From: Emcibacter sp. SYSU 3D8
Lineage (GTDB): Bacteria > Pseudomonadota > Alphaproteobacteria > SMXS01
Assembly: GCF_039655875.1 (NCBI RefSeq)
Contig: NZ_JBBYXK010000006.1
Coordinates: forward strand, 1 to 64,000
Length of the DNA: 64,000 nucleotides
Reading direction: 5' to 3'
Each line of letters starts with the position of its first letter. The first letter of the stretch is position 1. Positions 1 through 9,639 of the stretch are shown here, piece by piece. Under the pieces are notes generated by a model, which was not told where the DNA came from, ran no database searches, and worked only from the letters and a program-made list of their open reading frames with translations. The translations under genes and the position numbers were made by a program.

Positions 1-1
1 C

Positions 2-310
2 AATCGGCTCAACGCCTATATCCAGGGTCCTATCTTCGGGGGCCTCAGCGGGCGGGTACAGATGTCTCACCTGTTCGACCGGCATTTCGATGGCGGCCTG
101 CCGAAGCATGACTTCTCCGGATACACCCTGGTGGACGCCATGGTATTCTATCAGACAGACAATCTCGGGCGCTTCACGCTCGCCGTCCAGAATCTGCTGA
201 ACAAGACCTACGTCACGTATTTCTCGCAGACCGCGACCTTTGTAACCAACCGAGACTACGTCGCCGGCCGGGGCCGCGCGATCACATTGCGGTGGCAGGG
301 GAGCTTCTAG
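2..310 (+). pseudogene. TonB-dependent receptor, C-terminal part (5' end outside window)
   Basis: This is the last ~100 residues of an outer-membrane TonB-dependent receptor. The frame is open from base 2, so the gene begins outside the window, and an ATG at 62 is internal. The segment has alternating beta-strand character and the typical receptor ending: an NLLNKTY-like motif (the usual N-L-F/L-N/D-K-x-Y strand), a GRGRAITLRW strand and a terminal Phe, the BAM recognition residue. The family imports siderophores or other large nutrients using TonB energy. The substrate cannot be told from the C-terminus. It may be intact upstream or a fragment. The receptor immediately downstream is clearly broken, so decay is possible here too. 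Confidence 0.75.
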
Positions 311-322
311 GCCCGACGATCC

Positions 323-357
323 GGCTGCCATGACTTCCATTAGAGGCCATGGCAGCC
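323..357 (+). terminator. 10-bp perfect hairpin after the receptor gene
   Basis: GGCTGCCATG (323-332) is repeated as its exact reverse complement at 348-357 with a 15-nt loop. It lies 12 bases past the receptor stop codon. There is no clear U-tract, so it could be a weak terminator or an mRNA 3'-end stabiliser. Confidence 0.4.
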
Positions 358-450
358 TCCTTCCGAAACATGGTTTGGCCCATATTTGCTATTGCTAGGC
401 GTTTGCATGTGGATTAATAGGCTGGCGGTAAAGTTAATAAGGGGCGGAAA

Positions 451-952
451 ATGCCCGCCACTCGCTCTATTCGTCATGCCCTCGCCGCATCCGCACTCCT
501 GATCCCCGCCGCAGTCTTCGCGCAGGAACGATCGTCGGCCTTCTCGCGTTCGGGGGGACGAGGATACAATCATCGTCACCGCGGCGCGTAACGTGCTGCC
601 GCCAAGCGCGCTGCCGTTGACCATCAATGTGATCGACGAGATCACGCTTGAGCAGCAGGTGTCGATCAGCGGCTCCATCGTCGATGCCGTGTCCGCACTG
701 TCGCCCTCCTTTTCGCCGACCCGGCAGAAGCTTTAGGGGGCGGGCGAAACCCTGCGCGGACGCTCGCCGCTCTATGCCGTGAACGGAATCCCGCAGTCGA
801 CACCGATCCGTGACGGGGCGCGAGATGGCTACACCATCGACCCTTTCTTCATCGAGCGCGTCGAGGTGATCTACGGCTCGAACGCATTGCAGGGCATCGG
901 CGCCACCGGCGGCGGCGTCAATCAGGTCACGGCTTGTGTCTTCCGGTCGTAA
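451..952 (+). pseudogene. TonB-dependent receptor, broken N-terminal part
   Basis: The ATG at 451 begins a clear signal peptide (basic start, then ALAASALLIPAAVFAQ). The reading frame shifts by one base near a run of six G at 552-557. It then continues as a TonB-box and plug region (IIVTAARNVLPP, then a GETLRGR segment, then IERVEVIYGSNALQGIGATGG). An in-frame TAG at 734-736 interrupts the plug. The plug match stops abruptly near 932 and only a few residues follow. A frameshift, a nonsense codon and loss of the whole barrel make this a dead gene. It is the 5' end of a receptor placed directly after the 3' end of another. Confidence 0.85.
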
Positions 953-994
953 GCCTCAAACGGAGAAGCGACCTGGAGCCGGATGGATTGACGT

Positions 995-1546
995 ATGTCG
1001 ACGCGGAGCGCACTGTTTCGGGACAGAGCGAACCCAATTCGCGAGGCCAAGTCCATGCACATCGACGCATTCGGAGCGGCTGTCAGCACCGACGAAAAAA
1101 TTAGGCCTGGAACCGTCTTCAAATGCGATCTTGGAGACGTTTCGGGGACGTTCCTGAAGGCCGAGGTTCCAGACGGGCCGGAAAATATCTGGCTGGTTCA
1201 CCTAGATAGCAAATCTGGGATGCCTGAGTTTATTTCACCATGCCACCTGCACCCGGATCGCTGCTTGGTGTTTCCGGATGCGACCTTGGTGCTACGCGAG
1301 TTCAGGACACCGCAAACGCTGAGCCGCTATCTCGTGGGCTCAGTCCTCGTATATGACGGCGGCGTTGCGATATACGCAGCCAGTCACTCCAATCCAACGT
1401 TCGACGGGCACATCGTCAATCTGGAAACCGGATGCCGCGCACTCGTCGCCCCACAGGAAGCTTCCTTCTGCCCTTCCTGGGCGATCTACCCGACGCGCCG
1501 GGACTGGGGTTATGACGGCCTGCAGCCGCTGGTCGCGTATCCCTAG
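995..1546 (+). CDS. hypothetical protein, 183 aa
   Basis: An uninterrupted 183-residue frame follows the dead receptor gene. I do not recognise the family. The first 60 residues (an Arg-rich start, an AFGAAVS segment, then IRPGTVFKCDLG) loosely resemble a PilZ-type beta-barrel, but the diagnostic RxxxR and D/NxSxxG motifs are not convincing. There is no signal peptide or membrane segment. The start is uncertain. Another ATG lies at 1055, and no strong ribosome-binding site marks either. Confidence 0.45.
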   Translation: MSTRSALFRDRANPIREAKSMHIDAFGAAVSTDEKIRPGTVFKCDLGDVSGTFLKAEVPDGPENIWLVHLDSKSGMPEFISPCHLHPDRCLVFPDATLVLREFRTPQTLSRYLVGSVLVYDGGVAIYAASHSNPTFDGHIVNLETGCRALVAPQEASFCPSWAIYPTRRDWGYDGLQPLVAYP

Positions 1547-1693
1547 ATGGTAAAAGCCTCAGAAGACCGCCGACTCTATATAGAGCAGCCCACAGGCCCC
1601 GCCAGAAATCAAGCGCGCCGCAAACTTACAATCGCATTGCCGGCGCATCCTACCGCCAATCTGTCACCCGCCACTGCAAGACGGTCACGCTCC

Positions 1694-2113
1694 TCAGTGA
1701 TGCGCGGAAACCGCCCCGGCGAATTCTCCAGAGAGTTCCCGGGACACTCGGTGAGAGACATCGCCCAGGCTCAACATACCGACCAAGCGCTTCTCTCGGT
1801 TAACGACCGGCAGTCGACGAACTTGCTTCATTTCCATTAGGTAGATGGCGTCCTCGATGTCCTCGTCCTCGGTGCAGTAGATGATGCCGCATGTCATCAC
1901 GTCGCCCGCGGTTATCGAATCCAGATCCCTGCCGTCCGAAATCGCGCGACAGACGATGTCACGGTCGGTCACCATGCCAATAAGTCTGTCGTTCTCGCCA
2001 ATGGGAATTGCGCCTACATCCTTGTCGCGCATAAGCTTGGCAACATCCGAAAGCGGGGTTTCTGGTGGGCACCAGTCGACTCCGCGATGCATCGCTTGCT
2101 TAACCGTGATCAT
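1694..2113 (-). CDS. tandem CBS-domain protein
   Basis: The protein has 139 residues with two CBS motifs in tandem. The first runs over about residues 10-60 (VGAIPIGENDRLIGMVTDRDI) and the second over about 75-130 (VRRLPVVNREKRLVGMLSLGDV). Paired CBS domains form a Bateman module that binds adenosyl ligands such as AMP or ATP. Stand-alone versions are cytoplasmic sensors without a fixed partner. I chose the ATG at 2113 because GGAGGG lies 4 bases upstream of it. A longer in-frame start at 2161 lacks such a site. Its neighbours, a hypothetical gene and a transposase remnant, give no functional hint. Confidence 0.85.
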   Translation of the reverse strand: MITVKQAMHRGVDWCPPETPLSDVAKLMRDKDVGAIPIGENDRLIGMVTDRDIVCRAISDGRDLDSITAGDVMTCGIIYCTEDEDIEDAIYLMEMKQVRRLPVVNREKRLVGMLSLGDVSHRVSRELSGEFAGAVSAHH

Positions 2114-2398
2114 TGGACCCTCCTGTCTAGGAAACGGGATTACAGTCCCGCCTGATTGCAATAATTATACAGGAAACGGTGCGTCATGACGATGATCACG
2201 CGGCGCGATGACAGGGTTTTACCTGCTTTGTCTCCCTTTGCCGCTGGCAGTCGATTCCGTTTGTAGGATCGACGATCTTGCGGGACATCGACTGATTGAG
2301 TTTATAGCTTTTCTCTGAGTGTCTAACCCGAAATTAAGCTGAGTGATATCAGCCGGTTGTGATTCTATCGGATATGCGAGAAACGACAGAGTTTGCAC

Positions 2399-3262
2399 AT
2401 GTGGACTGACATCACCCGGGCACAGCATGCTCGAAGCGGACAGCGGTTGCCAAGCGATCTGACGGACGGCGAATGGTCGATTGTCGAGCCGTACCTGCCG
2501 GCGGCATCGTGCGTTGGCCGGCCGCGCAAATGGCCGTTGCGCCAGGTCATGGACGGATTGCTGTATCTGATCCGCGGCGGCCTTCCCTGGCGGATGCTGC
2601 CGCCGGGCGTGTTTCCCCCGGTCTCGACCGTGCAGCGGTACTTCTACTAATTGCGCGACAGCGGGCTGTGGCATCACATCAATCATTGTCTGATGACGGG
2701 CACGAGAGGCCGAAGGCCGTAAGGCCTCGCCCAACGCCAGCGTGATCGACAGCCAGATCGTGAAAACCGCTGAAAGCGGCGGGCCCCGCGGGGCAGCCTG
2801 CCCTCGGGCCGGCAAAGCCGGACCCGGGGGGACGCGGGCAAGAAGGTCAAAGGCCGCAAGCGCCATATCCTTACCGACACCCTCGGATATCTGGCTCATG
2901 CCGTGGTTCATGGCGCCGACATCCGGGACAGGGATGGCGCGCCCCTGGTGCTCGCCGACATCCGCCACAGCTTCCCCTGGCTGCGCCATGTGTTCGCCAA
3001 GCCTGCCTCTGCGAATGCGGGGGGCGGCTACGCCGGCGAGAAACTCCGAACCACGCTCAAGGGAAAGGCGGCTGGACGCTCGAAATCATCAAGTGATCCG
3101 ACACCGCCAAGGGCTTCGAACTGCTGCCGCAACGATGGGTCGTCGAGCGCACCTTCGCCTGGTTCGGCCGCAACGGCCGCCTCGCCAAGGACTTTGAGAC
3201 CACCATCGAAAGCTCGACACCACGGCCATCTCTCAAAACGTGGACTATCTCGTCTGACATAA
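2399..3262 (+). mobile_element. inactivated IS5-family transposase
   Basis: Three reading frames together spell an IS5-family DDE transposase. It starts with a MWTDITRAQH-type N-terminus and the LPSDLTDGEW and PWRMLPPG segments. A TAA at 2648-2650 follows. Then comes VIDSQIVKTAESGGPRG with the first catalytic Asp, GADIRDRDGAPLVL with the second, and the [21 protein letters not shown] signature with the catalytic Glu. At least two frameshifts and a second stop (TGA at 3094-3096) break it, and the C-terminus is altered. It cannot make an active enzyme unaided. I could not define its terminal inverted repeats. Confidence 0.85.
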
Positions 3263-3578
3263 TTTCCGGCATGCGCTCGATTAACAGCCGGTCCCGTTCC
3301 GTATGCTCCACGTAGCCCCCGAATCAAATATCGGCGTGGATTCTAGCATGGCGTTTCATTGCTACGCGAACGCGGTGCGGCAATGCCCATAGACTGATGC
3401 CGGCCCGCCGCAAGCAGCGCCAGCAAACCTCCTGGATGGTGCGAGACCGTGCTTGAAGAATGTCACGTGGGTACGGCGAAGGGCATTGAGCAGCGGCAAT
3501 ATCCGGCAGTGGGTGTCCAACTCAGGGCGCCTCACATCGTCTGGATCGCGAAGAGAGCACATGCAAACTGCTAGCCCT
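3263..3578. other. gene-free stretch
   Basis: About 316 bases lie between the transposase remnant and the convergent ParB-like gene. I see no recognisable coding sequence, repeat or RNA. A short open frame on the minus strand here has no family resemblance. Confidence 0.5.
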
Positions 3579-4481
3579 TCACCTTGCCGCCAACTGATCC
3601 GGCTCGACCCTGGTCCCTCCACAAATGCGCTGCAAACCGCCGAGAAAATCGATGTGGCACCTCGCCAAATAACGCAAAACTTCAGCGTTCTGAAGCAGGC
3701 GCGAAGCGTAAGCGGTTGCCACGACTAGGTCGAGTTGACCCTGACCGTATGACTCCTCCACCGCCCTATACTGTGCTTCGATATTCCGAGCCTCACCTTC
3801 CAATTGGGCCAGACGTGCGAAACCGCGTTCGGGCGGAACGTGCTTTATCCGCCGAGATACCAGCTGCTCGTCAGGGGTTGCGGCAAGAAGGGCCTCAGCG
3901 TAGCGACCGGTAAATTTGTTCAAATCAGCCATGAGCCCGGCGGCCTCGATCTGGCGCACCGGCTTCATTCTCTTGAGCACCCGGAACACGGCGCGCGGGA
4001 CGTTGGCATCCTTGATAAGGTCCACGGCTTCTGGGCAAATGCCGTCGAGCAGCCGATTGCGTTGCCGCAGCGTCGTGAGGTCCATTGACAAAGCAGCCGC
4101 GATCGTCGCTTCCGCTGCTCCGCGCCTGATAGCCTGCCGTATCATCTGATGCTCCTGGACGAGTGTGAGCCGATTAACGCGCTTGTTGTACGTGAATGCC
4201 TCATCATCCGTCGCAACCAGGCATTCCACCTCAGTTTCCCCGATCTCCCGCAACACGTTGATCCTGATGTGTCCGTCAACGATTAGGTAGGTTCCATCGT
4301 CATCGGGAGAGACCACAGGCGGCTCCACGAGGCCCACCTGGAGGACAGAGGCAACGATCTGAGCGTATTTCCTGCTTTGATACACTTGCGAGGAGATGCG
4401 CTTGGTAGGAACCAGATCACTGATTGATACCCTTCGACCTTGTGGATGAAACCCCACAGCGACGTCCTCACCTGTTGGCAT
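3579..4481 (-). CDS. ParB/RepB-like protein B of recombinase operon
   Basis: This 300-residue protein resembles plasmid-partition RepB/ParB proteins. An N-terminal ParB-like fold (about residues 10-100) carries LIVDGHIRINVLREIG in place of the usual G-x-x-R nucleotide-binding loop. It is followed by a helical region with an HTH-like segment (QAIRRGAAEATIAAALSMDLTTLRQR). The C-terminal half resembles the RepB partition domain. The start was chosen where ATG overlaps the upstream stop codon region and GAGGAGGG lies just before it. It is the third gene of a compact operon with a serine recombinase and another ParB-like gene. No ParA is nearby, so a role in recombination or DNA binding is more likely than partition, as an inference. 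Confidence 0.75.
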   Translation of the reverse strand: MPTGEDVAVGFHPQGRRVSISDLVPTKRISSQVYQSRKYAQIVASVLQVGLVEPPVVSPDDDGTYLIVDGHIRINVLREIGETEVECLVATDDEAFTYNKRVNRLTLVQEHQMIRQAIRRGAAEATIAAALSMDLTTLRQRNRLLDGICPEAVDLIKDANVPRAVFRVLKRMKPVRQIEAAGLMADLNKFTGRYAEALLAATPDEQLVSRRIKHVPPERGFARLAQLEGEARNIEAQYRAVEESYGQGQLDLVVATAYASRLLQNAEVLRYLARCHIDFLGGLQRICGGTRVEPDQLAAR

Positions 4482-5349
4482 CGGTGCCCTCCTCTCCCTT
4501 GATGCGCCTAGCGAGACACTCCGGCAGGGAAGAGAGCCCCTCAACATCCAGGACCGCCACGAAGCCAGGATCGGCAAGCAGGCTTTTCAGGATATGGGCA
4601 AGGACCGCCAAATGCTCATCACTGTTGCGCACCTCCCGGATGAGGTGGCGTTTTCGTTCAGCGTCCCGTTCGTAGGTCCGAACCAGCCCGGCCACGGTCA
4701 TCTTTTCGCCGCCGCGCGAAGGAAGTACGGTCGACTTGCCCTTGCGCTGCCTGCTCTCCACCAGGCGCCGGGCGGCAATGAGCTTGTGACCCCGTAGGAC
4801 GCCGGACTCATAAGCGCTCTGCAGAATGCTTTGAATGTCAGGCCGGTTAGCCGCCGCAATGTCGATGGCGACAGTGAGCGGTATCGTCCCGCGCTCGACG
4901 CCATTGATCAGACGTTGCTCGCCGTTCTCCAGAAGCCTGGTTATGCCGGCAACGTATTCGGGACTAAGGCCGGTCTTGATAGCGACTTGTTGGTTGTCGT
5001 AGCCGCGCTGCTTGAGCCCGGCGATATCACCCAGCAATTCCATATGTGTGTGTCTGCGCCGCGCTACGTTCTCGACCAGACTTTTGACCATGCACTCGCT
5101 GACAGTTGCGTCGAGCACGATCGCTGGAATGAGCGATTGTCCGAGCGCGCGAAACGCCTCGATCCGGCCTTGGCCACAGATAAGATCGAAATTACGACCT
5201 TTTGCTCGCCGCGACACGGTAATGGGCCGCTTCAATCCTACCTTCCCGATGCTGTCGACAATTTCCTGGAAGAGATGTTGGTTGCGGCTGCGGGGATTGG
5301 GAATCTTGATTCTCTCGATGGGGACAAGCTCGGTGACCAGCGCCGCCAT
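4468..5349 (-). CDS. ParB/RepB-like protein A of recombinase operon
   Basis: The protein has 293 residues. The ParB N-terminal domain (about residues 5-100) shows LICGQGRIEAFRALG, equivalent to the ParB GERR-type loop, followed by LVENVARRRHTHMELLGDI. That is close to the canonical ENxxRxxL element. An HTH-type stretch follows (YDNQQVAIKTGLSPEYVAGI). The ATG at 5349 comes one base after the stop of the recombinase gene, with AGAGGTG upstream. The end overlaps the next gene by 14 bases, so the three genes are probably co-translated. It lacks the C-terminal similarity that its neighbour shows to RepB. The ParB fold is well supported, the function is not. Confidence 0.8.
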   Translation of the reverse strand: MAALVTELVPIERIKIPNPRSRNQHLFQEIVDSIGKVGLKRPITVSRRAKGRNFDLICGQGRIEAFRALGQSLIPAIVLDATVSECMVKSLVENVARRRHTHMELLGDIAGLKQRGYDNQQVAIKTGLSPEYVAGITRLLENGEQRLINGVERGTIPLTVAIDIAAANRPDIQSILQSAYESGVLRGHKLIAARRLVESRQRKGKSTVLPSRGGEKMTVAGLVRTYERDAERKRHLIREVRNSDEHLAVLAHILKSLLADPGFVAVLDVEGLSSLPECLARRIKGEEGTDANR

Positions 5350-5350
5350 A

Positions 5351-6913
5351 TCACACCTCTGAAAGCGGTTTGCGCGCGAGCAGAGCCACGGTCCGATCGA
5401 GGCTGGTTGCGTGAAAGACCTGGGGTATCGGTCCTGAATCACGCGCCATGTTGAACGGGGGCCTAGGCATCTTGCACGCCGGCACAACGTAGTAGTCCTC
5501 CGCGCCAGGGGCTTCCGGCAACTCGCGTGCGACGATGTATATATCGCCCCCTTTCGGAATCCGGGCGCAGTACCACAGCACCTGTCCGCTACTCGCCTCG
5601 ACCGGAGGCAGAACCTTGGTAATAATGGTCACTTCATCACTGACAAGGAGGCGTTTCATGCCCGACTGAAGATCGCAGCTGATACCACATTCCCTGACCC
5701 GGGCCGCAATCTTGCGGAGAAGCTCACGTTGGCGTGCGACACGACGCAGGTCTGCCTCATGGGTCCGGTAGTTGCGCCGGGGGCTGTAGCCGACGAGGCG
5801 ATAGGCCTTCAAAAGGCCTCCAAAGATCCGGGCATAGGTGTCCGCACATGGTATTGCCGGACACCCATCGATAATCTCGATCGACAGGTGTCCCTGCTCT
5901 CGCAGCAGTGCGCGGAGCCCATTAAGCATCAGGGTAGGATCGGTTCGACTACGACGCTCGCGCCGGCAGTCCTGAGCCCTCCTGAAGAGCTCTTCGGAAA
6001 TCATAGGCTCGATAGCTGCGGGCACTCGCACCCAGTCGTGGCGCTCGTTCGCTACACGAGGGCCTTTGAGCTTGTATGATGCCCGGTTCCAGACACTGAC
6101 GCCGGCGTACTTTTCATTGTCGAGAATCTTGCAGATCATGCTTCGGTGCCAAGGTTTACCGCTTGGGTGTCGGCAGCCGCGCTCATTCAAAACATCTACA
6201 ATTTGCTTCTGTGTGAGCCCCTCTTCGACCAAGGCAGCAAATATCCACCGGACAGTATCCACCTCTTCCTGCGCACCGTGGACGAGATGCACGCAATCGG
6301 ATTTGATGGATCTGTACTCGCCCGGAGCTAGCAGCCCTTTGGGCTCGCCGTTCTGACTGACCAGCAACCGGCGCAAGCCATAGATGGGTGGGCCGCCTGT
6401 GTGGACGCCCCGCAGCGCCTGACGCCTTTTTGCGGCAAACACTTTTGCGGACAACTCGCGGCTATACTCCGCGGCCATCACGCGTTTGATGTTCTTGACG
6501 AGAAGCGTCAGGGGCGAGCCGTCGTCCTGGAATGGCTCCGCGCAATAAACCACCCGGATCCCCATGGTACGGCAGAGAAACTCATAGTGGGCGCTTTCAT
6601 CCGTGTCCTGAAAGCGGCCCCACCTGCTCACGTCATAAACGAGGATCACGCCAAAAGGCGCATGGCCGGATCCGACATCGAATATGAGCCGCTGCAAACC
6701 GGGCCTGCCCCGGATGTTCAGCCCGCTCCTGGCCTCGTCGGTATAGGTCCGGATTATCGCCAGCCCCGCCGTCTGGGCGTATTTTGCGATCTCGACCGCC
6801 TGGAACTCGGTGGAGTATTTCTGGTGCTCCGTTGACACCCTCAAATAGACAGCCGCGAGATTTGCCTGGTCGTTTTCAGGCGGCTTGCGCCGTGCGCGTG
6901 CGGACGTTGCCAT
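5351..6913 (-). CDS. large serine recombinase (resolvase family)
   Basis: The protein has 520 residues. The N-terminal resolvase domain (about 18-165) has AVYLRVST with the catalytic Ser, VYDVSRWGRF with the conserved Arg, and an AAEYSRELSAKV helix. A recombinase domain follows (about 175-290, GVHTGGPPIYGLRRL and HPSGKPWHRSMICKILDNEKYAG). The C-terminal part (330-400) contains a segment found in other such recombinases (a DTYARIFGGLLKAYRLVGY motif). The family cuts and rejoins DNA through a 5'-phosphoserine link and moves integrative elements. It is the first gene of an operon with two ParB-like genes. Whether it moves this unit alone is unknown. Confidence 0.88.
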   Translation of the reverse strand: MATSARARRKPPENDQANLAAVYLRVSTEHQKYSTEFQAVEIAKYAQTAGLAIIRTYTDEARSGLNIRGRPGLQRLIFDVGSGHAPFGVILVYDVSRWGRFQDTDESAHYEFLCRTMGIRVVYCAEPFQDDGSPLTLLVKNIKRVMAAEYSRELSAKVFAAKRRQALRGVHTGGPPIYGLRRLLVSQNGEPKGLLAPGEYRSIKSDCVHLVHGAQEEVDTVRWIFAALVEEGLTQKQIVDVLNERGCRHPSGKPWHRSMICKILDNEKYAGVSVWNRASYKLKGPRVANERHDWVRVPAAIEPMISEELFRRAQDCRRERRSRTDPTLMLNGLRALLREQGHLSIEIIDGCPAIPCADTYARIFGGLLKAYRLVGYSPRRNYRTHEADLRRVARQRELLRKIAARVRECGISCDLQSGMKRLLVSDEVTIITKVLPPVEASSGQVLWYCARIPKGGDIYIVARELPEAPGAEDYYVVPACKMPRPPFNMARDSGPIPQVFHATSLDRTVALLARKPLSEV

Positions 6914-6988
6914 CAGGGCCCTTTCGTCGGCGCCACGCTGCCGACACCATTCGCGACCACGATACTGAACTCAGGGTAGCGTACTCGG

Positions 6989-7381
6989 TTGCGGAAGAGG
7001 TTGCCGGTAATGGGCAGAAATATGCATTCTTCGGGGACGATCGAAGCCTATACGGCAACCATTTCCCGTGCGTTGCGATCCGATCTCGGGGATAGCCACA
7101 GAGCCATCAAGACAGTGATGTCGTGGACAGGCGCCTCCGAGCGGTCAGCGAGGAACTGGCTCTGCGGTAGTTCCGGCCCTAACGGCCTCCACCTTGTGCG
7201 ATTGATGCGGCACTCTCACACCGTCACTCTCGCGGTGCTCGCGCTTACGGGAAAAGAGCGCCTGGTGCCAGCCCTCGCCCTCAGCGGCATTCGCGACCAA
7301 CTGCTGGAGACCGTCGAACTGATCGACGGTTTCGCGATCGGCGACATCGAGATTCATGTTCCGTGTGCACATTTGAATTAG
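6989..7381 (+). CDS. hypothetical HTH-like protein of mobile elements
   Basis: This small protein of up to 130 residues runs divergently from the recombinase operon. The central segment ([20 protein letters not shown], then [14 protein letters not shown]) looks like a helix-turn-helix with a following helix pair. It resembles short DNA-binding proteins seen near alphaproteobacterial integrative elements. Start codons at 6989, 7010 and 7022 are possible, and the last two give the more usual N-terminus ([17 protein letters not shown]). It may regulate the divergent recombinase operon across the 75-base gap. This is an inference from position only. Confidence 0.55.
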   Translation: MRKRLPVMGRNMHSSGTIEAYTATISRALRSDLGDSHRAIKTVMSWTGASERSARNWLCGSSGPNGLHLVRLMRHSHTVTLAVLALTGKERLVPALALSGIRDQLLETVELIDGFAIGDIEIHVPCAHLN

Positions 7382-7451
7382 CCGGAAAGATATTCCGAAT
7401 CCATGCCGGGTGGTCCATATAGGGCACATCAAACTCCAGCCTGGAACGACA

Positions 7452-9287
7452 ATGCCCGCTTATCGCTCACGAACCACGACCCACGGACGCAACATGGCAG
7501 GCGCGCGCGGCCTCTGGCGCGCCACCGGTATGAAGGACAGCGACTTCGGCAAGCCGATCATCGCGGTGGTGAACTCGTTCACCCAATTCGTGCCGGGGCA
7601 TGTGCACCTGAAGGACCTCGGACAGCTGGTCGCCCGCGAGATTGAGGCGGCGGGCGGCGTGGCGAAAGAATTCAACACCATCGCGGTCGATGACGGCATC
7701 GCCATGGGCCATGACGGCATGCTGTATTCGCTGCCGTCGCGCGAGCTGATCGCCGACAGCGTCGAGTACATGGTGAACGCGCATTGCGCCGACGCCATGG
7801 TGTGCATCTCGAATTGCGACAAAATCACGCCCGGCATGCTGATGGCCGCGCTCCGGCTGAACATCCCGGTGGTGTTCGTGTCGGGCGGGCCCATGGAAGC
7901 GGGCAAGGTGGTGCTGGCGGGCAAGATGCAGGCCATGGACCTGGTCGACGCCATGGTGGCGGCCGCCGACGATTCGGTGAGCGACGAGGACGTGGAGAAG
8001 ATCGAGCGGTCGGCCTGCCCGACCTGTGGCTCGTGCTCGGGCATGTTCACCGCCAACTCGATGAACTGCCTGACCGAGGCGCTGGGCCTGTCTCTGCCGG
8101 GGAACGGTTCGACGCTGGCGACCCATGCGGACCGCAGGGGCCTGTTCCTGGAGGCCGGGCACCTGATCGTGGATCTGGCGCGCCGCTATTATGAGCAGGA
8201 CGACGAGACCGCGCTGCCGCGCAACATCGCCTCGAAGGGTGCGTTCGAGAACGCCATGGCGCTCGATATCGCCATGGGCGGCTCGACCAATACGGTGCTG
8301 CACATCCTGGCCGCGGCGCACGAGGCCGAACTGGATTTCACCATGGAGGACATCGACCGCCTTTCGCGCAAGGTGCCGGTGCTGTGCAAGGTGGCACCGG
8401 CCAAGGCGGACGTCCACATGGAGGACGTGCACCGTGCGGGCGGCATCATGTCGATTCTGGGTGAACTGGACCGTGCGGGGCTGATCAACCGCGAGCTGCC
8501 GACCGTGCATACAAAGACGATCGGCGACGCCATCGACCACTGGGATATCACCCGCACCACCAGCCAGAAGGTGAAGGACCTGTTCCTGGCAGCGCCTGGC
8601 GGCGTGCCGACCCAGACCGCATTCAGCCAGGAACGGCGCTGGGAAGAGCTGGACGTTGATCGCCGCGACGGCGTGATCCGCAGCGCCGAGCATCCGTTCT
8701 CGAAGGATGGCGGCCTGGCCGTGCTGAAGGGCAATCTGGCACCGGAAGGCTGCATCGTGAAGACCGCCGGCGTGGACGAGAGCATCCTGAAGTTTTCCGG
8801 ACCGGCGCGGGTGTTCGAGAGCCAAGATGCGACGGTTCAGGCGATCCTGTTCAATCAGGTCAAAGCGGGCGACGTGGTGGTGATCCGTTATGAGGGCCCG
8901 CGCGGCGGGCCGGGCATGCAGGAGATGCTGTATCCAACCAGCTACCTGAAGTCGAAGGGCTTGGGCAAGGAATGCGCGCTGATCACCGATGGACGGTTTT
9001 CGGGCGGCACTTCGGGACTTTCCATCGGGCATGTTTCGCCCGAGGCGGCGGACGGCGGGCTGATCGGCCTGGTGCGCGAAGGCGACAGGATCGAGATCGA
9101 CATTCCAAACCGCACCATTCACCTGGCGGTGGACGACACGGAACTGGCGGCACGCCGGTCGGCGCAGGACCAGACCGGCTGGAAGCCGGCCGAGATGCGC
9201 AAGCGCAAGGTGACGACGGCGCTGAGAGCCTATGCGGCGTTCGCGACCAGCGCGGCGCAGGGCGCCGTGCGCAAGCTGCCAGAGTAG
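7452..9287 (+). CDS. ilvD: dihydroxy-acid dehydratase
   Basis: IlvD converts 2,3-dihydroxy-isovalerate and its methylvalerate homologue to 2-oxo acids in valine, isoleucine, leucine and pantothenate synthesis. The 611-residue length matches the E. coli-type enzyme. The start [19 protein letters not shown] aligns with the canonical N-terminus, which fixes the ATG at 7452 rather than the in-frame codon at 7410. Iron-sulfur ligands are visible in [12 protein letters not shown] and [12 protein letters not shown]. The C-terminal domain carries the conserved [14 protein letters not shown] segment. The gene is intact, stands alone and has core-genome codon use, unlike its mobile neighbours. Confidence 0.97.
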   Translation: MPAYRSRTTTHGRNMAGARGLWRATGMKDSDFGKPIIAVVNSFTQFVPGHVHLKDLGQLVAREIEAAGGVAKEFNTIAVDDGIAMGHDGMLYSLPSRELIADSVEYMVNAHCADAMVCISNCDKITPGMLMAALRLNIPVVFVSGGPMEAGKVVLAGKMQAMDLVDAMVAAADDSVSDEDVEKIERSACPTCGSCSGMFTANSMNCLTEALGLSLPGNGSTLATHADRRGLFLEAGHLIVDLARRYYEQDDETALPRNIASKGAFENAMALDIAMGGSTNTVLHILAAAHEAELDFTMEDIDRLSRKVPVLCKVAPAKADVHMEDVHRAGGIMSILGELDRAGLINRELPTVHTKTIGDAIDHWDITRTTSQKVKDLFLAAPGGVPTQTAFSQERRWEELDVDRRDGVIRSAEHPFSKDGGLAVLKGNLAPEGCIVKTAGVDESILKFSGPARVFESQDATVQAILFNQVKAGDVVVIRYEGPRGGPGMQEMLYPTSYLKSKGLGKECALITDGRFSGGTSGLSIGHVSPEAADGGLIGLVREGDRIEIDIPNRTIHLAVDDTELAARRSAQDQTGWKPAEMRKRKVTTALRAYAAFATSAAQGAVRKLPE

Positions 9288-9314
9288 GATGTTGGTCCGA
9301 CAGCATCTGGGCAT

Positions 9315-9566
9315 CTAGGAGAATAATTCCTCGATTTCCTGAGCAGAGCCATTGGTTCGCGGCATCACGACGATTTCCGGGTCGAGAGCGGCAAGCAGCT
9401 CGTAAAGAGTATCGAGCTTTGCCGCGGCATTGCCGTTCGCGATCTTTGAAACCGTCTTCTGACCCACTCCCGACAGCAAACCGAGCTCAGTCTGGGATAG
9501 CTGGTTCAGTTTATGGTGTCGCCTCAAGACAGCTTCCGGCAGCCGGGGCGTTCGGGTTCGTTCCAT
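9315..9566 (-). CDS. XRE-type HTH protein, HipB-like, without HipA
   Basis: This 83-residue protein has an XRE helix-turn-helix (LSQTELGLLSGVGQKTVSKIANG) followed by a short tail (LLAALDPEIVVMPR) of the HipB antitoxin type. HipB normally neutralises the HipA kinase, represses its own operon and is encoded just upstream of hipA. Here the next downstream sequence is ilvD in the opposite direction, so no hipA partner exists. It may be an orphan regulator or the survivor of a lost toxin-antitoxin pair. A long perfect hairpin lies ~75 bases upstream and could be its operator. Confidence 0.75.
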   Translation of the reverse strand: MERTRTPRLPEAVLRRHHKLNQLSQTELGLLSGVGQKTVSKIANGNAAAKLDTLYELLAALDPEIVVMPRTNGSAQEIEELFS

Positions 9567-9639
9567 GGCAATCTTCAGGGCGACTATACGGGGAAGCGCG
9601 GTGGCAAGCCGCGATACTCACCCACGTGGAAGCGCCCCC

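Noticed and set aside
936-1200. Overlapping short frames on both strands near 950-1200
   Set aside because: They conflict with the longer frame at 995-1546 and carry no motif or ribosome-binding site.
7467-9314. Long open frame (615 codons) on the minus strand over ilvD
   Set aside because: It is antisense to a complete ilvD with conserved Fe-S motifs. High GC gives long chance frames on the other strand, and its protein has no family features.
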